A DNA stretch of 64,000 bases. It comes from Pseudomonas putida (lineage in GTDB: Bacteria > Pseudomonadota > Gammaproteobacteria > Pseudomonadales > Pseudomonadaceae). The stretch's first letter is position 1. Each line of letters begins with the position of its first letter. A program made the translations under genes and the position numbers. Under the pieces are notes generated by a model. It had not been told where the DNA came from and did not search any database. It was given only the letters and a program-made list of their open reading frames with translations. The DNA is taken from NCBI RefSeq assembly GCF_028682455.1, contig NZ_JANHLD010000003.1, positions 806,001 through 870,000 on the forward strand, written 5' to 3'. Positions 1 through 8,853 of this stretch are shown here, in pieces.

Positions 1-1
1 G

Positions 2-958
2 GGCGGCGAGTACTTCGACATCAACGTGTTCGACCCCGGCAGCATCAACATCCCCAAGCAGAAGTTCGAGATGGATAACGGCAACTGGTCGAAATCGCAC
101 CAGTACGGCCTCTATGCGCGTACCAAGATCAGCGCCACCGACTGGCTGGACGTGATCCTCGGCAGCCGGGTGACCTGGTTCGAGAGCGAAGCGCATAACG
201 CCAACGCCTTCTTCAACAACTTCACCACCACCGACACCAGCATCAACCGCAAGGTCATCCCCTACGCGGCACTGGTGGCCAAGCTGACCCCGGAGCTGTC
301 GGCCTACGCCAGCTATACCAGCGTGTTCAAACCGCAGACCGAGGTCGATGCCGACGGTGAGACCATCGACCCGCGCAAGGGCAAGCAGTATGAGCTGGGG
401 CTCAAGCGTGAGTTCTATGAAGGCCGCCTCAATGGCAGCGTGGCGCTGTTCCGTATCTACGACGAGAACCGCGCCGAACTGGTTGCCAACGCCCAGTACA
501 ACGAGCCGCAGGGCAAGATCCGTAGCCAGGGTTGGGAAACCGAGCTGAGCGGTAACCTCACCGACAACTGGAGCATCACCACGGGTTACGCCTTCACCAT
601 GCTCAAGTCAATGAGCGGCGAAGACACCAACCAGGGCACGACCATCACCCCCAAGCACAACTTCAACCTGTGGACGCGCTACGAATTTGCCGATGGGCCG
701 TTGAAGGACTTCAGCGTCGGTGGCGGGGTGCGCGCGGTGAGTGCCACTTACTACAAGCGTGACGTGGACTTCGTGCAAGGTGGCTACAGCATTGCCACGG
801 CCCAGGTAGGGTATGCGTTCAACAAGCACCTGTCGGCGACGCTGACAGCCAACAACCTGTTTGACCGGACTTACTATGAGCGGGTGGACAGCGCCTGGGG
901 CTCGAACTTCTATGGTGAGCCGCGCAACCTGACGTTTACTGTACGGGCCAAGTATTGA
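2..958 (+). CDS. TonB-dependent siderophore receptor, C-terminal part (5' end outside window)
   Basis: The frame is open from the left edge, so only the last 318 residues are seen. They read as the beta-barrel of an outer-membrane TonB-dependent receptor: alternating amphipathic strands with aromatic girdles, a motif close to NNLFDRTYYE near the end, and a terminal strand ending in VRAKY, whose last aromatic residue is typical for outer-membrane insertion. The family imports ferric siderophores using TonB energy. The plug domain, TonB box and any signalling domain lie upstream, so neither the ligand nor an FpvA-type sigma-regulating role can be decided. A REP element and a terminator follow. 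Confidence 0.9.
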   Translation, partial: GGEYFDINVFDPGSINIPKQKFEMDNGNWSKSHQYGLYARTKISATDWLDVILGSRVTWFESEAHNANAFFNNFTTTDTSINRKVIPYAALVAKLTPELSAYASYTSVFKPQTEVDADGETIDPRKGKQYELGLKREFYEGRLNGSVALFRIYDENRAELVANAQYNEPQGKIRSQGWETELSGNLTDNWSITTGYAFTMLKSMSGEDTNQGTTITPKHNFNLWTRYEFADGPLKDFSVGGGVRAVSATYYKRDVDFVQGGYSIATAQVGYAFNKHLSATLTANNLFDRTYYERVDSAWGSNFYGEPRNLTFTVRAKY

Positions 959-960
959 GG

Positions 961-988
961 GATTCGCGGGGCAAGCCCGCTCCTACAG
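961..988. repeat. REP element, single copy
   Basis: The core cgcggggcaagcccgctcc follows the receptor stop codon. The same core recurs as inverted pairs near 3118, 14181, 31411, 43556 and 61251, which marks it as a Pseudomonas REP sequence. Confidence 0.8.
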
Positions 989-997
989 TGCTTGAAT

Positions 998-1030
998 AAA
1001 AAAACCGGCGCAAAAGGCGCCGGTTTTTTA
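998..1030. terminator. Bidirectional rho-independent terminator
   Basis: An A-run, the stem ccggcgc / gcgccgg around a short AAAA loop, and a T-run lie between the convergent receptor gene and ilvD. The flanking A and T runs let it work on both strands. Confidence 0.85.
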
Positions 1031-1043
1031 TTGCCGCAATGCC

Positions 1044-2885
1044 TTACAGGCCATCGAGCATCGCTTTGTTGCGTACCGCACCCTTGTCGGCGCTGGTGGC
1101 CAGCAGGGCGTAGGCCTTGAGCGCGGTGGTCACTTTGCGTGGACGCGACTCGACCGGCTTCCAGCCTTTCTTGTCCTGCTCGACGCGGCGTGCCGCCAGC
1201 TCTTCGTCGCTGACCAACAGGTTGATCGAGCGGTTAGGGATGTCGATCAGCACTTTGTCGCCGTCCTGCACCAGGCCGATGGCGCCACCGGCTGCGGCTT
1301 CTGGCGAAGCGTGGCCGATGGACAGGCCCGAGGTGCCGCCAGAGAAGCGACCGTCGGTGAGCAGGGCGCAGGCCTTGCCCAGGCCCTTGGACTTGAGGTA
1401 GGAGGTCGGGTAGAGCATCTCTTGCATGCCCGGGCCGCCCTTCGGACCTTCGTAGCGGATGATGACGATGTCGCCAGCCTTCACTTCGTCGGCGAGGATG
1501 CCACGCACGGCGCTGTCCTGGCTTTCGAAGATCTTGGCGTTGCCTTCGAACACATGGATCGACTCATCGACGCCTGCGGTTTTTACCACGCAGCCATCCA
1601 GGGCGATGTTGCCGTAGAGCACGGCCAGGCCGCCTTCTTGCGAGTAGGCGTGTTCCACGCTGCGGATGCAGCCGTTCTCACGGTCGTCGTCCAGGGTTTC
1701 CCAGCGGGTCGACTGGCTGAAGGCGGTCTGGGTCGGGATACCGGCCGGGCCAGCCTTGAAGAAGTGGTGTACGGCTGCGTCGTCGGTCTGGGTGATGTCC
1801 CACTTGGCGATCGCTTCTTCCATGCTCGGGCTGTGCACGGTCGGCAGGTCGGTATGCAGCAGGCCACCACGGGCCAGCGAACCGAGGATGCTGAAGATGC
1901 CGCCGGCGCGGTGGACGTCTTCCATGTGGTACTTCTGGATGTTCGGCGCAACTTTGCACAGCTGCGGAACCTTGCGCGACAGGCGATCGATATCGCGCAG
2001 GTCGAAGTCCACTTCCGCTTCCTGGGCCGCAGCCAGCAGGTGCAAGATGGTGTTGGTCGAACCGCCCATGGCGATGTCGAGCATCATGGCGTTCTCGAAC
2101 GCCTTGAAGTTGGCGATGTTGCGCGGCAGGACGCTCTGGTCGTTCTCGCCGTAGTAGCGCTTGCACAGCTCGACGATGGTGCGGCCGGCCTGCAGGAACA
2201 GCTGCTCGCGGTCGCTGTGGGTGGCCAGGGTCGAACCGTTGCCCGGCAGGGCCAGGCCCAGGGCTTCGGTCAGGCAGTTCATCGAGTTGGCGGTGAACAT
2301 GCCGGAGCACGAACCACAGGTCGGGCAGGCGCTGCGCTCGTATTCGGCCACTTTTTCGTCGCTGGCCGAGGAGTCGGCGGCGATGACCATGGCATCGACC
2401 AGGTCCAGGCCGTGGCTGGCCAGCTTGGTCTTGCCGGCTTCCATCGGGCCGCCGGAGACGAAGATCACCGGGATGTTCAGGCGCAGGGCGGCCATCAGCA
2501 TGCCGGGGGTGATCTTGTCGCAGTTGGAGATGCAGACAATGGCGTCGGCGCAGTGGGCGTTGACCATGTACTCGACCGAGTCGGCGATGATCTCGCGGCT
2601 CGGCAGCGAATAGAGCATGCCGTCGTGGCCCATGGCGATGCCGTCATCGACCGCGATGGTGTTGAATTCCTTGGCCACGCCACCGGCGCGTTCGATTTCG
2701 CGGGCAACCAGCTGGCCCAGGTCCTTCAGGTGCACATGGCCCGGGACGAACTGGGTGAAGGAGTTGGCGATGGCGATGATCGGCTTCTTGAAGTCGTCGT
2801 CTTTCATCCCGGTGGCGCGCCACAGGGCACGAGCGCCGGCCATATTGCGACCGTGGGTGGACGTTTTAGAGCGGTAATCAGGCAT
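1044..2885 (-). CDS. ilvD: Dihydroxy-acid dehydratase
   Basis: IlvD removes water from 2,3-dihydroxyisovalerate and 2,3-dihydroxy-3-methylvalerate, the third common step of valine, isoleucine and leucine synthesis in the cytoplasm. The 613-residue product has the family's iron-sulfur cysteines in CISNCDKITPGM and CPTCGSCSGMFTANS, and glycine-rich C-terminal segments (GRFSGG). The chosen ATG, giving MPDYRSKTST, has AGGAG eight bases upstream. An open extension of 46 codons beyond it has low-complexity, non-family sequence and is ignored. The gene stands alone, convergent with the receptor gene. The length is normal for the family. Confidence 0.97.
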   Translation of the reverse strand: MPDYRSKTSTHGRNMAGARALWRATGMKDDDFKKPIIAIANSFTQFVPGHVHLKDLGQLVAREIERAGGVAKEFNTIAVDDGIAMGHDGMLYSLPSREIIADSVEYMVNAHCADAIVCISNCDKITPGMLMAALRLNIPVIFVSGGPMEAGKTKLASHGLDLVDAMVIAADSSASDEKVAEYERSACPTCGSCSGMFTANSMNCLTEALGLALPGNGSTLATHSDREQLFLQAGRTIVELCKRYYGENDQSVLPRNIANFKAFENAMMLDIAMGGSTNTILHLLAAAQEAEVDFDLRDIDRLSRKVPQLCKVAPNIQKYHMEDVHRAGGIFSILGSLARGGLLHTDLPTVHSPSMEEAIAKWDITQTDDAAVHHFFKAGPAGIPTQTAFSQSTRWETLDDDRENGCIRSVEHAYSQEGGLAVLYGNIALDGCVVKTAGVDESIHVFEGNAKIFESQDSAVRGILADEVKAGDIVIIRYEGPKGGPGMQEMLYPTSYLKSKGLGKACALLTDGRFSGGTSGLSIGHASPEAAAGGAIGLVQDGDKVLIDIPNRSINLLVSDEELAARRVEQDKKGWKPVESRPRKVTTALKAYALLATSADKGAVRNKAMLDGL

Positions 2886-3056
2886 GAAGCACTCCTGGCG
2901 GCTAATCAGGTAACAAAAAGGGGAAGTGAGCTTCTCTTGTCCTTTGCACCGAAGGCAGGTGGCCGCTGGTACGGATGAAGCCGATGACGCCGCGGGATCG
3001 CCGTGCGCTCGGCCAGAGCTCATAAACCCGCCGGGATACTGGCGATGAATAGCCCG

Positions 3057-3062
3057 ATTCTA
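3057..3062 (-). promoter_or_regulatory. Candidate -10 box for ilvD
   Basis: TAGAAT on the minus strand, about 170 bases upstream of the ilvD start. No convincing -35 box is seen at 16-18 bases. No leader peptide rich in branched-chain residues was recognised in between. Confidence 0.3.
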
Positions 3063-3115
3063 CACCGCTGGGGGCTTCTGGGAATGGCGTTGTGGATGGT
3101 CGGCCGCTTTTACTG

Positions 3116-3166
3116 ATCGCGGGGCAAGCCCGCTCCTACCCGGTAGGAGCGGGCTTGCCCCGCGAA
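3116..3166. repeat. Inverted pair of REP elements
   Basis: Two 23-base arms of the cgcggggcaagcccgctcc family face each other with a one-base centre, forming a near-perfect long palindrome between ilvD and rlmI. It may also act as a 3' stem-loop for rlmI transcripts. Confidence 0.9.
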
Positions 3167-3169
3167 TGC

Positions 3170-4366
3170 TCAGCTGTTGGGCAGCAAGCGGCAGGTGATG
3201 CTCTTGATGTAGCGGGTTTCCGGGATGGCCGGGTGAACCGGGTGATCCGGGCCCTGGCCGCCGCGCTCGAGCAGCTGGATGTTGCGGTCCAGGTGGCGGG
3301 CGCTGGTGAGCAGGATGTTCTGCAGGTCGTCTTCGGGCAGGTGCATCGAGCACGATGCGCTGACCAGGATGCCGTCCTTGCTCAGCAGGCGCATGGCCTG
3401 TTCGTTCAGGCGGCGGTAGGCGCCTTCACCGTTCTTCAGGTCTTTCTTGCGCTTGATGAAGGCGGGCGGGTCGGCAACGATCACGTCGAAGCGTTCTTCG
3501 GAGGCCTTGAGTTCCTTCAGGGCTTCGAACACATCGCCTTCGATGCAGGTGAGCTTCTCGGCAAAGCCGTTGAGCCCGGCATTGCGCTCGACGCCATCCA
3601 GGGCGAAGCCGGAGGCATCGACGCAGTACACTTCGCTGGCGCCGAAGGCACCGGCCTGCACGCCCCAGCCGCCGATGTAGCTGAACAGGTCGAGCACGCG
3701 CTTGCCCTTGACGTACGGCGCCAGGCGCGCGCGGTTCATGCGGTGGTCGTAGAACCAGCCGGTCTTCTGGCCTTCCATGACCGGCGCTTCGAACTTCACG
3801 CCGTTCTCTTCCAGGGCGACCCACTCCGGCACCAGGCCGAAGACGGTTTCGACGTAGCGGTTCAGGCCTTCGGCGTCGCGGGCGGCCGAGTCGTTCTTGA
3901 ACAGGATGCCGGTTGGCTTGAGGACCTGGACCAGGGCGGCGATGACGTCGTCCTTGTGCTGTTCCATGGTGGCCGAGGCCAGCTGCACCACCAGGATGTC
4001 GCCGAAGCGGTCGACCACCAGGCCCGGCAGCAGGTCGGAGTCGCCGTACACCAGGCGGTAGAACGGCTTGTCGAACAGGCGCTCGCGCAGCGACAACGCG
4101 ACATTGATGCGGTGCACCAGCAGCGATTTGTCCAGGGCCAGCTTGCTGTCGCGCGACAACAGGCGTGCGCAGATAAGGTTGTTCGGGCTCATGGCGACGA
4201 TGCCCAGGGCCTTGCCGCCCGCGGTTTCGAGGATCGCCTGGTCACCGGCCTTGAAGCCATGCAGCGGGGTCGCGGCGACGTCGATTTCGTTGCTGTAGAC
4301 CCACAGGTGGCCGGCGCGCAGGCGGCGGTCGGCATTGGCTTTGAGACGAAGGCTGGGCAGGGACAT
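3170..4366 (-). CDS. rlmI: 23S rRNA m5C1962 methyltransferase RlmI (class I SAM-dependent)
   Basis: Family knowledge: RlmI methylates cytosine 1962 of 23S rRNA with S-adenosylmethionine. The 398-residue product starts with a PUA-like domain (LRLKANADRRLRAGHLWVYS) and carries a Rossmann methyltransferase domain with VLDLFSYIGGWG as the SAM loop, VIVADPPAF as motif IV, and SASCSMHL late in the protein. The ATG giving MSLPSLRLK was chosen because the PUA domain begins there; a further in-frame extension upstream has no family character. The gene is divergent from the HDOD gene and followed by the REP pair. Confidence 0.93.
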   Translation of the reverse strand: MSLPSLRLKANADRRLRAGHLWVYSNEIDVAATPLHGFKAGDQAILETAGGKALGIVAMSPNNLICARLLSRDSKLALDKSLLVHRINVALSLRERLFDKPFYRLVYGDSDLLPGLVVDRFGDILVVQLASATMEQHKDDVIAALVQVLKPTGILFKNDSAARDAEGLNRYVETVFGLVPEWVALEENGVKFEAPVMEGQKTGWFYDHRMNRARLAPYVKGKRVLDLFSYIGGWGVQAGAFGASEVYCVDASGFALDGVERNAGLNGFAEKLTCIEGDVFEALKELKASEERFDVIVADPPAFIKRKKDLKNGEGAYRRLNEQAMRLLSKDGILVSASCSMHLPEDDLQNILLTSARHLDRNIQLLERGGQGPDHPVHPAIPETRYIKSITCRLLPNS

Positions 4367-4488
4367 GACGTCGCTCCGGGAAAAAAGAGCGGGATTATAA
4401 CCCGATGCCTGCCGTGCAGATTCGTCGTCGCGACAAATAGCAGGGTATCGCGCGCCTTTGGCTTGCCCACCGGGCGTGGCGATCGGGT

Positions 4489-4494
4489 TAGAAT
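4489..4494 (+). promoter_or_regulatory. Candidate -10 box for the HDOD-mutM pair
   Basis: TAGAAT, 27 bases ahead of the HDOD ATG. The best -35-like TTGCCC sits 20 bases upstream, which is longer than ideal. Confidence 0.35.
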
Positions 4495-4520
4495 CGCGCC
4501 TCAGCCCCGAGTGTGTACAT

Positions 4521-5387
4521 ATGTCCCAGGAACTCTCCGCCGAACAGATCCAGCAAGCCCTGCAAGGTATCAGCGTACCGCCGCAACCGCAGATCATGGT
4601 TGACCTGCAGTTCGAGCAATACATGCCCGATCCTGACCTGGAGGTGATCGCCAAGCTGATCTCCCAGGACCCTGGCTTGTCCGGCGCCTTGCTCAAACTG
4701 GTCAATTCGCCCTACTACGGTTTGAGCAACAAGATCGCCTCGATCCAGCGCGCGGTGAACCTGCTGGGCAGCCGGTCGATCATCAACCTGATCAACGCCC
4801 AGTCGATCAAGGGCGAGATGAGCGACGAGACGATCGTCACCCTCAATCGCTTCTGGGATACCGCCCAGGACGTCGCCATGACCTGCATGACCCTGGCCAA
4901 GCGCATCGGCTCCCAGGCCGTGGACGAAGCCTATGCCCTGGGCCTCTTCCACGACTGCGGCGTGCCGCTGATGCTCAAGCGCTTCCCCGACTACATGAGT
5001 GTGCTCGAAGACGCCTACGCCAGTGCCGGCCCCAACCAGCGGGTGGTAGACACCGAGAACCAGGTGTTCAACACCAACCACGCGGTGGTCGGCTACTACA
5101 CCGCCAAGTCCTGGCGCCTGCCGGAGCACCTGAGCAACGCCATCGCCAACCATCACAACGCCCTGGCGGTGTTCAGCGATGATTCGGCGCGCAACAGCCA
5201 GCTCAAGAACCTGCTGGCGATCCTCAAGATGGCCGAGCACATCTGTGCGTCGTACCGGGTGCTGGGTAATCAGAACGTGGACCACGAGTGGAATACCGTC
5301 GGGCCGCTGGTGCTCGACTACATCGGTTTGTCGGAGTACGACTTCGAGAACCTCAAGCAGACTATCCGCGAGTTGGGCGGTCACTGA
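4521..5387 (+). CDS. HDOD domain protein
   Basis: The 288-residue protein is one HDOD domain (a metal-dependent phosphohydrolase-like fold) from about residue 20 to 230: ISVPPQPQIM at the start, then LLKLVNSPYYGLSNKI and SIQRAVNLLG, the hallmark of the family. HDOD proteins usually act in signalling or regulation and mostly lack the catalytic HD pair; HDCG in LFHDCGVPL is the only HD seen here. No attached receiver or GGDEF domain is present. The start was taken as ATG giving MSQELSAEQI. The stop is three bases before mutM, so the two are probably cotranscribed. The exact function is unknown. Confidence 0.85.
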   Translation: MSQELSAEQIQQALQGISVPPQPQIMVDLQFEQYMPDPDLEVIAKLISQDPGLSGALLKLVNSPYYGLSNKIASIQRAVNLLGSRSIINLINAQSIKGEMSDETIVTLNRFWDTAQDVAMTCMTLAKRIGSQAVDEAYALGLFHDCGVPLMLKRFPDYMSVLEDAYASAGPNQRVVDTENQVFNTNHAVVGYYTAKSWRLPEHLSNAIANHHNALAVFSDDSARNSQLKNLLAILKMAEHICASYRVLGNQNVDHEWNTVGPLVLDYIGLSEYDFENLKQTIRELGGH

Positions 5388-5390
5388 TTC

Positions 5391-6203
5391 ATGCCGGAAC
5401 TACCTGAAGTCGAAACTACCCGGCGCGGTATCGCGCCTTACCTGGAAGGCCAGCGGGTCAGCCGGGTGATCGTGCGCGACCGCCGCTTGCGCTGGCCTAT
5501 CCCTGAAGACCTCGACATTCGCTTGTCCGGGCAGCGTTTCGTCAAGGTGGAGCGGCGGGCCAAGTACCTGCTGCTCAACGCCGAGGTGGGCACCCTGATC
5601 AGCCACCTGGGCATGTCGGGCAATTTACGCCTGGTCGAAATCGGCCTGCCGGCCGCCAAGCACGAGCATGTAGATATCGAATTGGAGTCGGGCCTGGCCC
5701 TGCGCTACACCGATCCGCGTCGCTTCGGTGCGATGCTCTGGAGCCTGGACCCGCTCAATCATGAGCTGCTGATCAAGTTGGGACCGGAGCCCCTGACCGA
5801 CCTGTTCGATGGCGAGCGCCTGTTCCAGCTGTCGCGCGGCAAGCACGTGGCGGTCAAGCCGTTCATCATGGACAACGCCGTGGTGGTCGGGGTGGGCAAT
5901 ATCTACGCGACCGAGGCGCTGTTTGCCGCCGGTATCGACCCGCGCCGCGAGGCCGGGAGTATTTCCCGGGCGCGGTACCTGAAGCTTGCGATCGAGATCA
6001 AGCGCATCCTGGCCTGCGCCATCGAGCGCGGGGGCACCACCTTGCGCGACTTCATCGGTGGCGATGGCCAGCCAGGCTACTTCCAGCAGGAGCTGTTCGT
6101 GTACGGGCGGGGCGAGGAGCCTTGCAAGGTGTGCGGGAGCATTTTGCGCGAGGTCAAGCTGGGCCAGCGCGCCAGCGTCTTTTGCCTGCGCTGCCAGAAG
6201 TGA
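5391..6203 (+). CDS. mutM: Formamidopyrimidine-DNA glycosylase (Fpg/MutM)
   Basis: MutM cuts out 8-oxoguanine and ring-opened purines and nicks the abasic site (AP lyase), working in base excision repair. The 270-residue sequence begins PELPEVE after the initiator Met, so the catalytic N-terminal proline and Glu are intact. A helix-two-turn-helix region containing VGVGNIYATEALF follows, and the C-terminal zinc finger has CKVCG and CLRCQK. The length equals the family norm. It starts three bases after the HDOD stop and ends six bases from the convergent ggt stop, leaving no room for a separate terminator. Confidence 0.97.
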   Translation: MPELPEVETTRRGIAPYLEGQRVSRVIVRDRRLRWPIPEDLDIRLSGQRFVKVERRAKYLLLNAEVGTLISHLGMSGNLRLVEIGLPAAKHEHVDIELESGLALRYTDPRRFGAMLWSLDPLNHELLIKLGPEPLTDLFDGERLFQLSRGKHVAVKPFIMDNAVVVGVGNIYATEALFAAGIDPRREAGSISRARYLKLAIEIKRILACAIERGGTTLRDFIGGDGQPGYFQQELFVYGRGEEPCKVCGSILREVKLGQRASVFCLRCQK

Positions 6204-6209
6204 ACCTGC

Positions 6210-7898
6210 TCAGCGCGGGCTGAGCACTGCCGATTCACCCACGCCGCGTGGATCGCTCGCGGCTTCCAGGGTGTTGGCGGCCTTGTTCCAATACAGCACC
6301 TGTTGATTGCCGTAGGTCCGCCCCAGGTCCTTGAGCGTGTAGCCGCGTGCCTGCAGTTCGCGTTGTTGCGCGGGGCTGAAGGTGCCGGGCTCATGCTCGA
6401 CCACGTCCGGCAGGTACTGGTGGTGATAGCGCGGCACCGCGGGCCACTCGGCAATCGGTTTGCCCTCCAGAAAGCCCATCATCGACAGCAGCACCATGCT
6501 CGGAATCCGGCTGCCGCCGGGTGTACCGAAGGCGGCGAACTGGGTGGGGCTTTCGATGAAGCTTGGGCTCATGCTCGACAGCGGACGCTTGCCGGCCGCC
6601 ACGGCGTTGGCCTGGCTGCCTGCCAACCCGTAGCTGTTGCTGCCCCTGGGGTCGGCGGCGAAATCGTCCATTTCGTTGTTCAGCACCACGCCCGTGCCGG
6701 GTGCGCTGAATGCGGCACCGAAGGGCAGGTTGACCGAGAGTGTCGCGGCCACGGCGTTGCCGTCGGCATCGATCACCGCAAAGTGGGTGGTGTGGTCGCC
6801 TTCGCGCCAGGCGGGGGCAACTGGCAGGCGGCTGCTCGGTGTGGCCTGGTACGCCTCGATGCTGTCGGCAAGGCCAGTCAGGTAGGGGCGAGCGAGCAAT
6901 TGGGTGACGGGGTTGGCAACGTAATCCGGGTCGCCCAGCAGGCCGCGGTCGCGGTAGGCCCTGCGCAGGACCTCCAGCACATAGTGGCTGCGTTGCACGG
7001 GCTCTGCGCTCTGCCACGGCAAGCGTTGGAGCATGGCCAGGCTCTGCGCCAGGGCGACGCCACCGGCCGAAGGGGGTGGGGCGCTGATCAGTTCGCGTTG
7101 GCCGGCCAATTGATAGCGCAGCGGTTCACGTGTGGCGGTGCGGTAGTTGGCCAGGTCGTCGAGGCTCCAGATACCGCCTGCAGCTTGCACACCGTTGACC
7201 ATGGCCTTGGCGGTGGGGCCGGCGTAGAAGCCATCGTGGCCCTGGCTGGCCAGGCGTTCGAGGGTAACGGCCAGCTCCGGTTGGCGGATTTGCGTGCCCA
7301 GTGTGGGGACCTCGCCCTGCTTGAGGAACAGGCGGGCGCTTTCCGGGTCGTCGCGCAGGGCGCTCAAGCGCATGGTCGCCCGGTCGCGGTAAATGCGGTC
7401 GACGGCAAAGCCTTCGTTGGCCAGGCGGATGGCCGGGGCCAGGGTGCTTTTGAGGGGCAGCTTGCCGTAGTGTGCGGCCAGGTCAGCCAGGGCTGCCGGC
7501 AGGCCGGGGATGGCTGCCGCCAGCGGGCCATTGATCGACAAGCCGGCCTGGACCTTGCCGTCCTTGAGGTACATGGCTTCGCTGGCCTTGCCCGGCGCTC
7601 GCTCGCGGGCATCCAGGAAGGCATAGCGTGCCGGGGTGTCGGCCTCGCGCAGGAGGAAGAATCCACCACCGCCCAAGCCCGAGCCATAGGGCTCGACCAC
7701 TGCCAGCGCGGCGCTAACGGCAATGGCCGCATCGAAGGCGTTGCCGCCTTGTTCGAGGATTTCCCGTGCGGCCGCGGTGGCCTGGGCGTGAGGACTGGCG
7801 ATCGCAGCCTGCCCCGGCCCTTGTGCCTGGGCACAGGCTGCCCCGAGCGCGAGCAGCGCGCCAAGGATCAGGGGGGACAGGCGGGCGACGAACGGCAT
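6210..7898 (-). CDS. ggt: Gamma-glutamyltranspeptidase, periplasmic
   Basis: Ggt hydrolyses or transfers the gamma-glutamyl group of glutathione. The 562-residue precursor has an N-terminal signal peptide (hydrophobic residues about 8-24, ending AQAQ). It matures by autocleavage before a threonine; here the site is T370 in GDHTTHFAV, where T-T-H is the conserved motif. GNAFDAAIAV near the N-terminus and the late SMSPS and GTPGGSRIP segments also match. Its ATG overlaps the stop of the upstream ferredoxin gene by one base, so the two are translationally coupled. All key residues look intact. Confidence 0.95.
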   Translation of the reverse strand: MPFVARLSPLILGALLALGAACAQAQGPGQAAIASPHAQATAAAREILEQGGNAFDAAIAVSAALAVVEPYGSGLGGGGFFLLREADTPARYAFLDARERAPGKASEAMYLKDGKVQAGLSINGPLAAAIPGLPAALADLAAHYGKLPLKSTLAPAIRLANEGFAVDRIYRDRATMRLSALRDDPESARLFLKQGEVPTLGTQIRQPELAVTLERLASQGHDGFYAGPTAKAMVNGVQAAGGIWSLDDLANYRTATREPLRYQLAGQRELISAPPPSAGGVALAQSLAMLQRLPWQSAEPVQRSHYVLEVLRRAYRDRGLLGDPDYVANPVTQLLARPYLTGLADSIEAYQATPSSRLPVAPAWREGDHTTHFAVIDADGNAVAATLSVNLPFGAAFSAPGTGVVLNNEMDDFAADPRGSNSYGLAGSQANAVAAGKRPLSSMSPSFIESPTQFAAFGTPGGSRIPSMVLLSMMGFLEGKPIAEWPAVPRYHHQYLPDVVEHEPGTFSPAQQRELQARGYTLKDLGRTYGNQQVLYWNKAANTLEAASDPRGVGESAVLSPR

Positions 7899-8149
7899 CA
7901 GGCCTTGCCGGTGATTCGGCGGTATTTTTCCATCAACTGCTCTTCGGTCTCCGGATGGGCTTCATCCAGGGGGATGCAGTCAACCGGGCAGACTTGCTGG
8001 CATTGAGGCTCGTCATAGTGGCCCACGCACTGGGTGCACAGGTTCGGGTCGATCACGTAGATCTCTTCGCCCTGGGAAATAGCGGCGTTCGGGCACTCGG
8101 GTTCGCAGACGTCGCAGTTGATGCAATCGTCGGTGATGATCAGGGACAT
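7898..8149 (-). CDS. 2[4Fe-4S] ferredoxin, YfhL type
   Basis: An 83-residue small iron-sulfur protein with two clusters of cysteines: CINCDVCEPECP near residues 9-20 and CTQC...CQQVCPVDC further on. The second motif has the eight-residue insertion (VGHYDEPQ) usual for the YfhL and Allochromatium-type ferredoxins. It would carry electrons in the cytoplasm; the partner is unknown. The start ATG lies just after a GGAGTCCCC stretch. Its stop overlaps the ggt start in an ATGA arrangement, an unusual partner for a secreted peptidase. Confidence 0.93.
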   Translation of the reverse strand: MSLIITDDCINCDVCEPECPNAAISQGEEIYVIDPNLCTQCVGHYDEPQCQQVCPVDCIPLDEAHPETEEQLMEKYRRITGKA

Positions 8150-8160
8150 GGGGACTCCGG

Positions 8161-8179
8161 CCAGGGCTCAGAACCCTGG
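8161..8179. other. Hairpin upstream of the ferredoxin gene
   Basis: The inverted repeat CCAGGG / CCCTGG has a seven-base loop between coaD and the ferredoxin gene. There is no T-run on the minus strand after it, so it is not a typical terminator. It might be a weak pause or an mRNA stabilising element. Confidence 0.35.
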
Positions 8180-8257
8180 CATTTGAAAACCAATGGGCAC
8201 AATTGTGCCGCATTAGCGCCCGTAGTGCACGCGGGCGCGGTCGTCAAATCACCGATG

Positions 8258-8737
8258 TCACTTCTTGAAGCGTTCGGTCAGGGCGTCGGCCACGATCGGA
8301 TGGACGAACTTGGTGATGTCGCCACCCAGCGCCGCAATCTCCCGGACCAGGGTCGAGGAAATGAACGAATAACGCTCGGAGGGGGTCAGGAACAGGCTCT
8401 CGACATCGGGGGCGAGCTGACGGTTCATGTTCGCCAGCTGGAACTCGTACTCGAAGTCGGAGACCGCCCGCAGGCCGCGCAGGAACACATTGGCCTGCTG
8501 TTCCTTGGCGAAATGCGCCAACAGGCTGGAGAAGCCGATGACTTCGACATTGGGCAGGTGCTTGGTGACCTCACGAGCCAGTTCCACCCGTTGTTCCAGC
8601 GGGAACAGCGGGTTTTTCTTGGGGCTGGCGGCGACCGCAATGATCACCTGGTCGAACAGCCGCGAGGCACGCTCGACCAGATCGCCATGGCCCTTGGTAA
8701 TAGGGTCGAAAGTACCTGGGTACAACACTCGGTTCAT
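8258..8737 (-). CDS. coaD: Phosphopantetheine adenylyltransferase
   Basis: CoaD adds AMP from ATP to 4'-phosphopantetheine to make dephospho-CoA, the fourth step of coenzyme A synthesis. The 159-residue product has the nucleotidyltransferase signature GTFDPITKGH at residues 8-17 and the late ISSTLVREIA motif, and is the normal size for the family. The start ATG gives MNRVLYPG. It is followed on the same strand by the ferredoxin gene after a 108-base gap and is preceded by its own good promoter. Confidence 0.97.
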   Translation of the reverse strand: MNRVLYPGTFDPITKGHGDLVERASRLFDQVIIAVAASPKKNPLFPLEQRVELAREVTKHLPNVEVIGFSSLLAHFAKEQQANVFLRGLRAVSDFEYEFQLANMNRQLAPDVESLFLTPSERYSFISSTLVREIAALGGDITKFVHPIVADALTERFKK

Positions 8738-8823
8738 CGCGTCGTCCTGGCAGGAGTGCGTTGGGGAGTCGGATGGTATCGCAGCAGTGGCAGTCGGCCA
8801 AGTCGCCTGCGCACGCTGAAGGC

Positions 8824-8853
8824 ACTATAGACAGTGTGTTGATTTGTTGTCAT
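8824..8853 (-). promoter_or_regulatory. Candidate sigma-70 promoter for coaD
   Basis: Minus strand: ATGACA (-35) at 8853-8848, an 18-base spacer, and TATAGT (-10) at 8829-8824. The -35 box overlaps the stop codon of the upstream GMC oxidoreductase gene. Confidence 0.5.

Noticed and set aside
8161..8179. Rho-independent terminator between coaD and the ferredoxin gene
   Set aside because: The hairpin has no T-run on the transcribed strand, so it is listed only as a hairpin.
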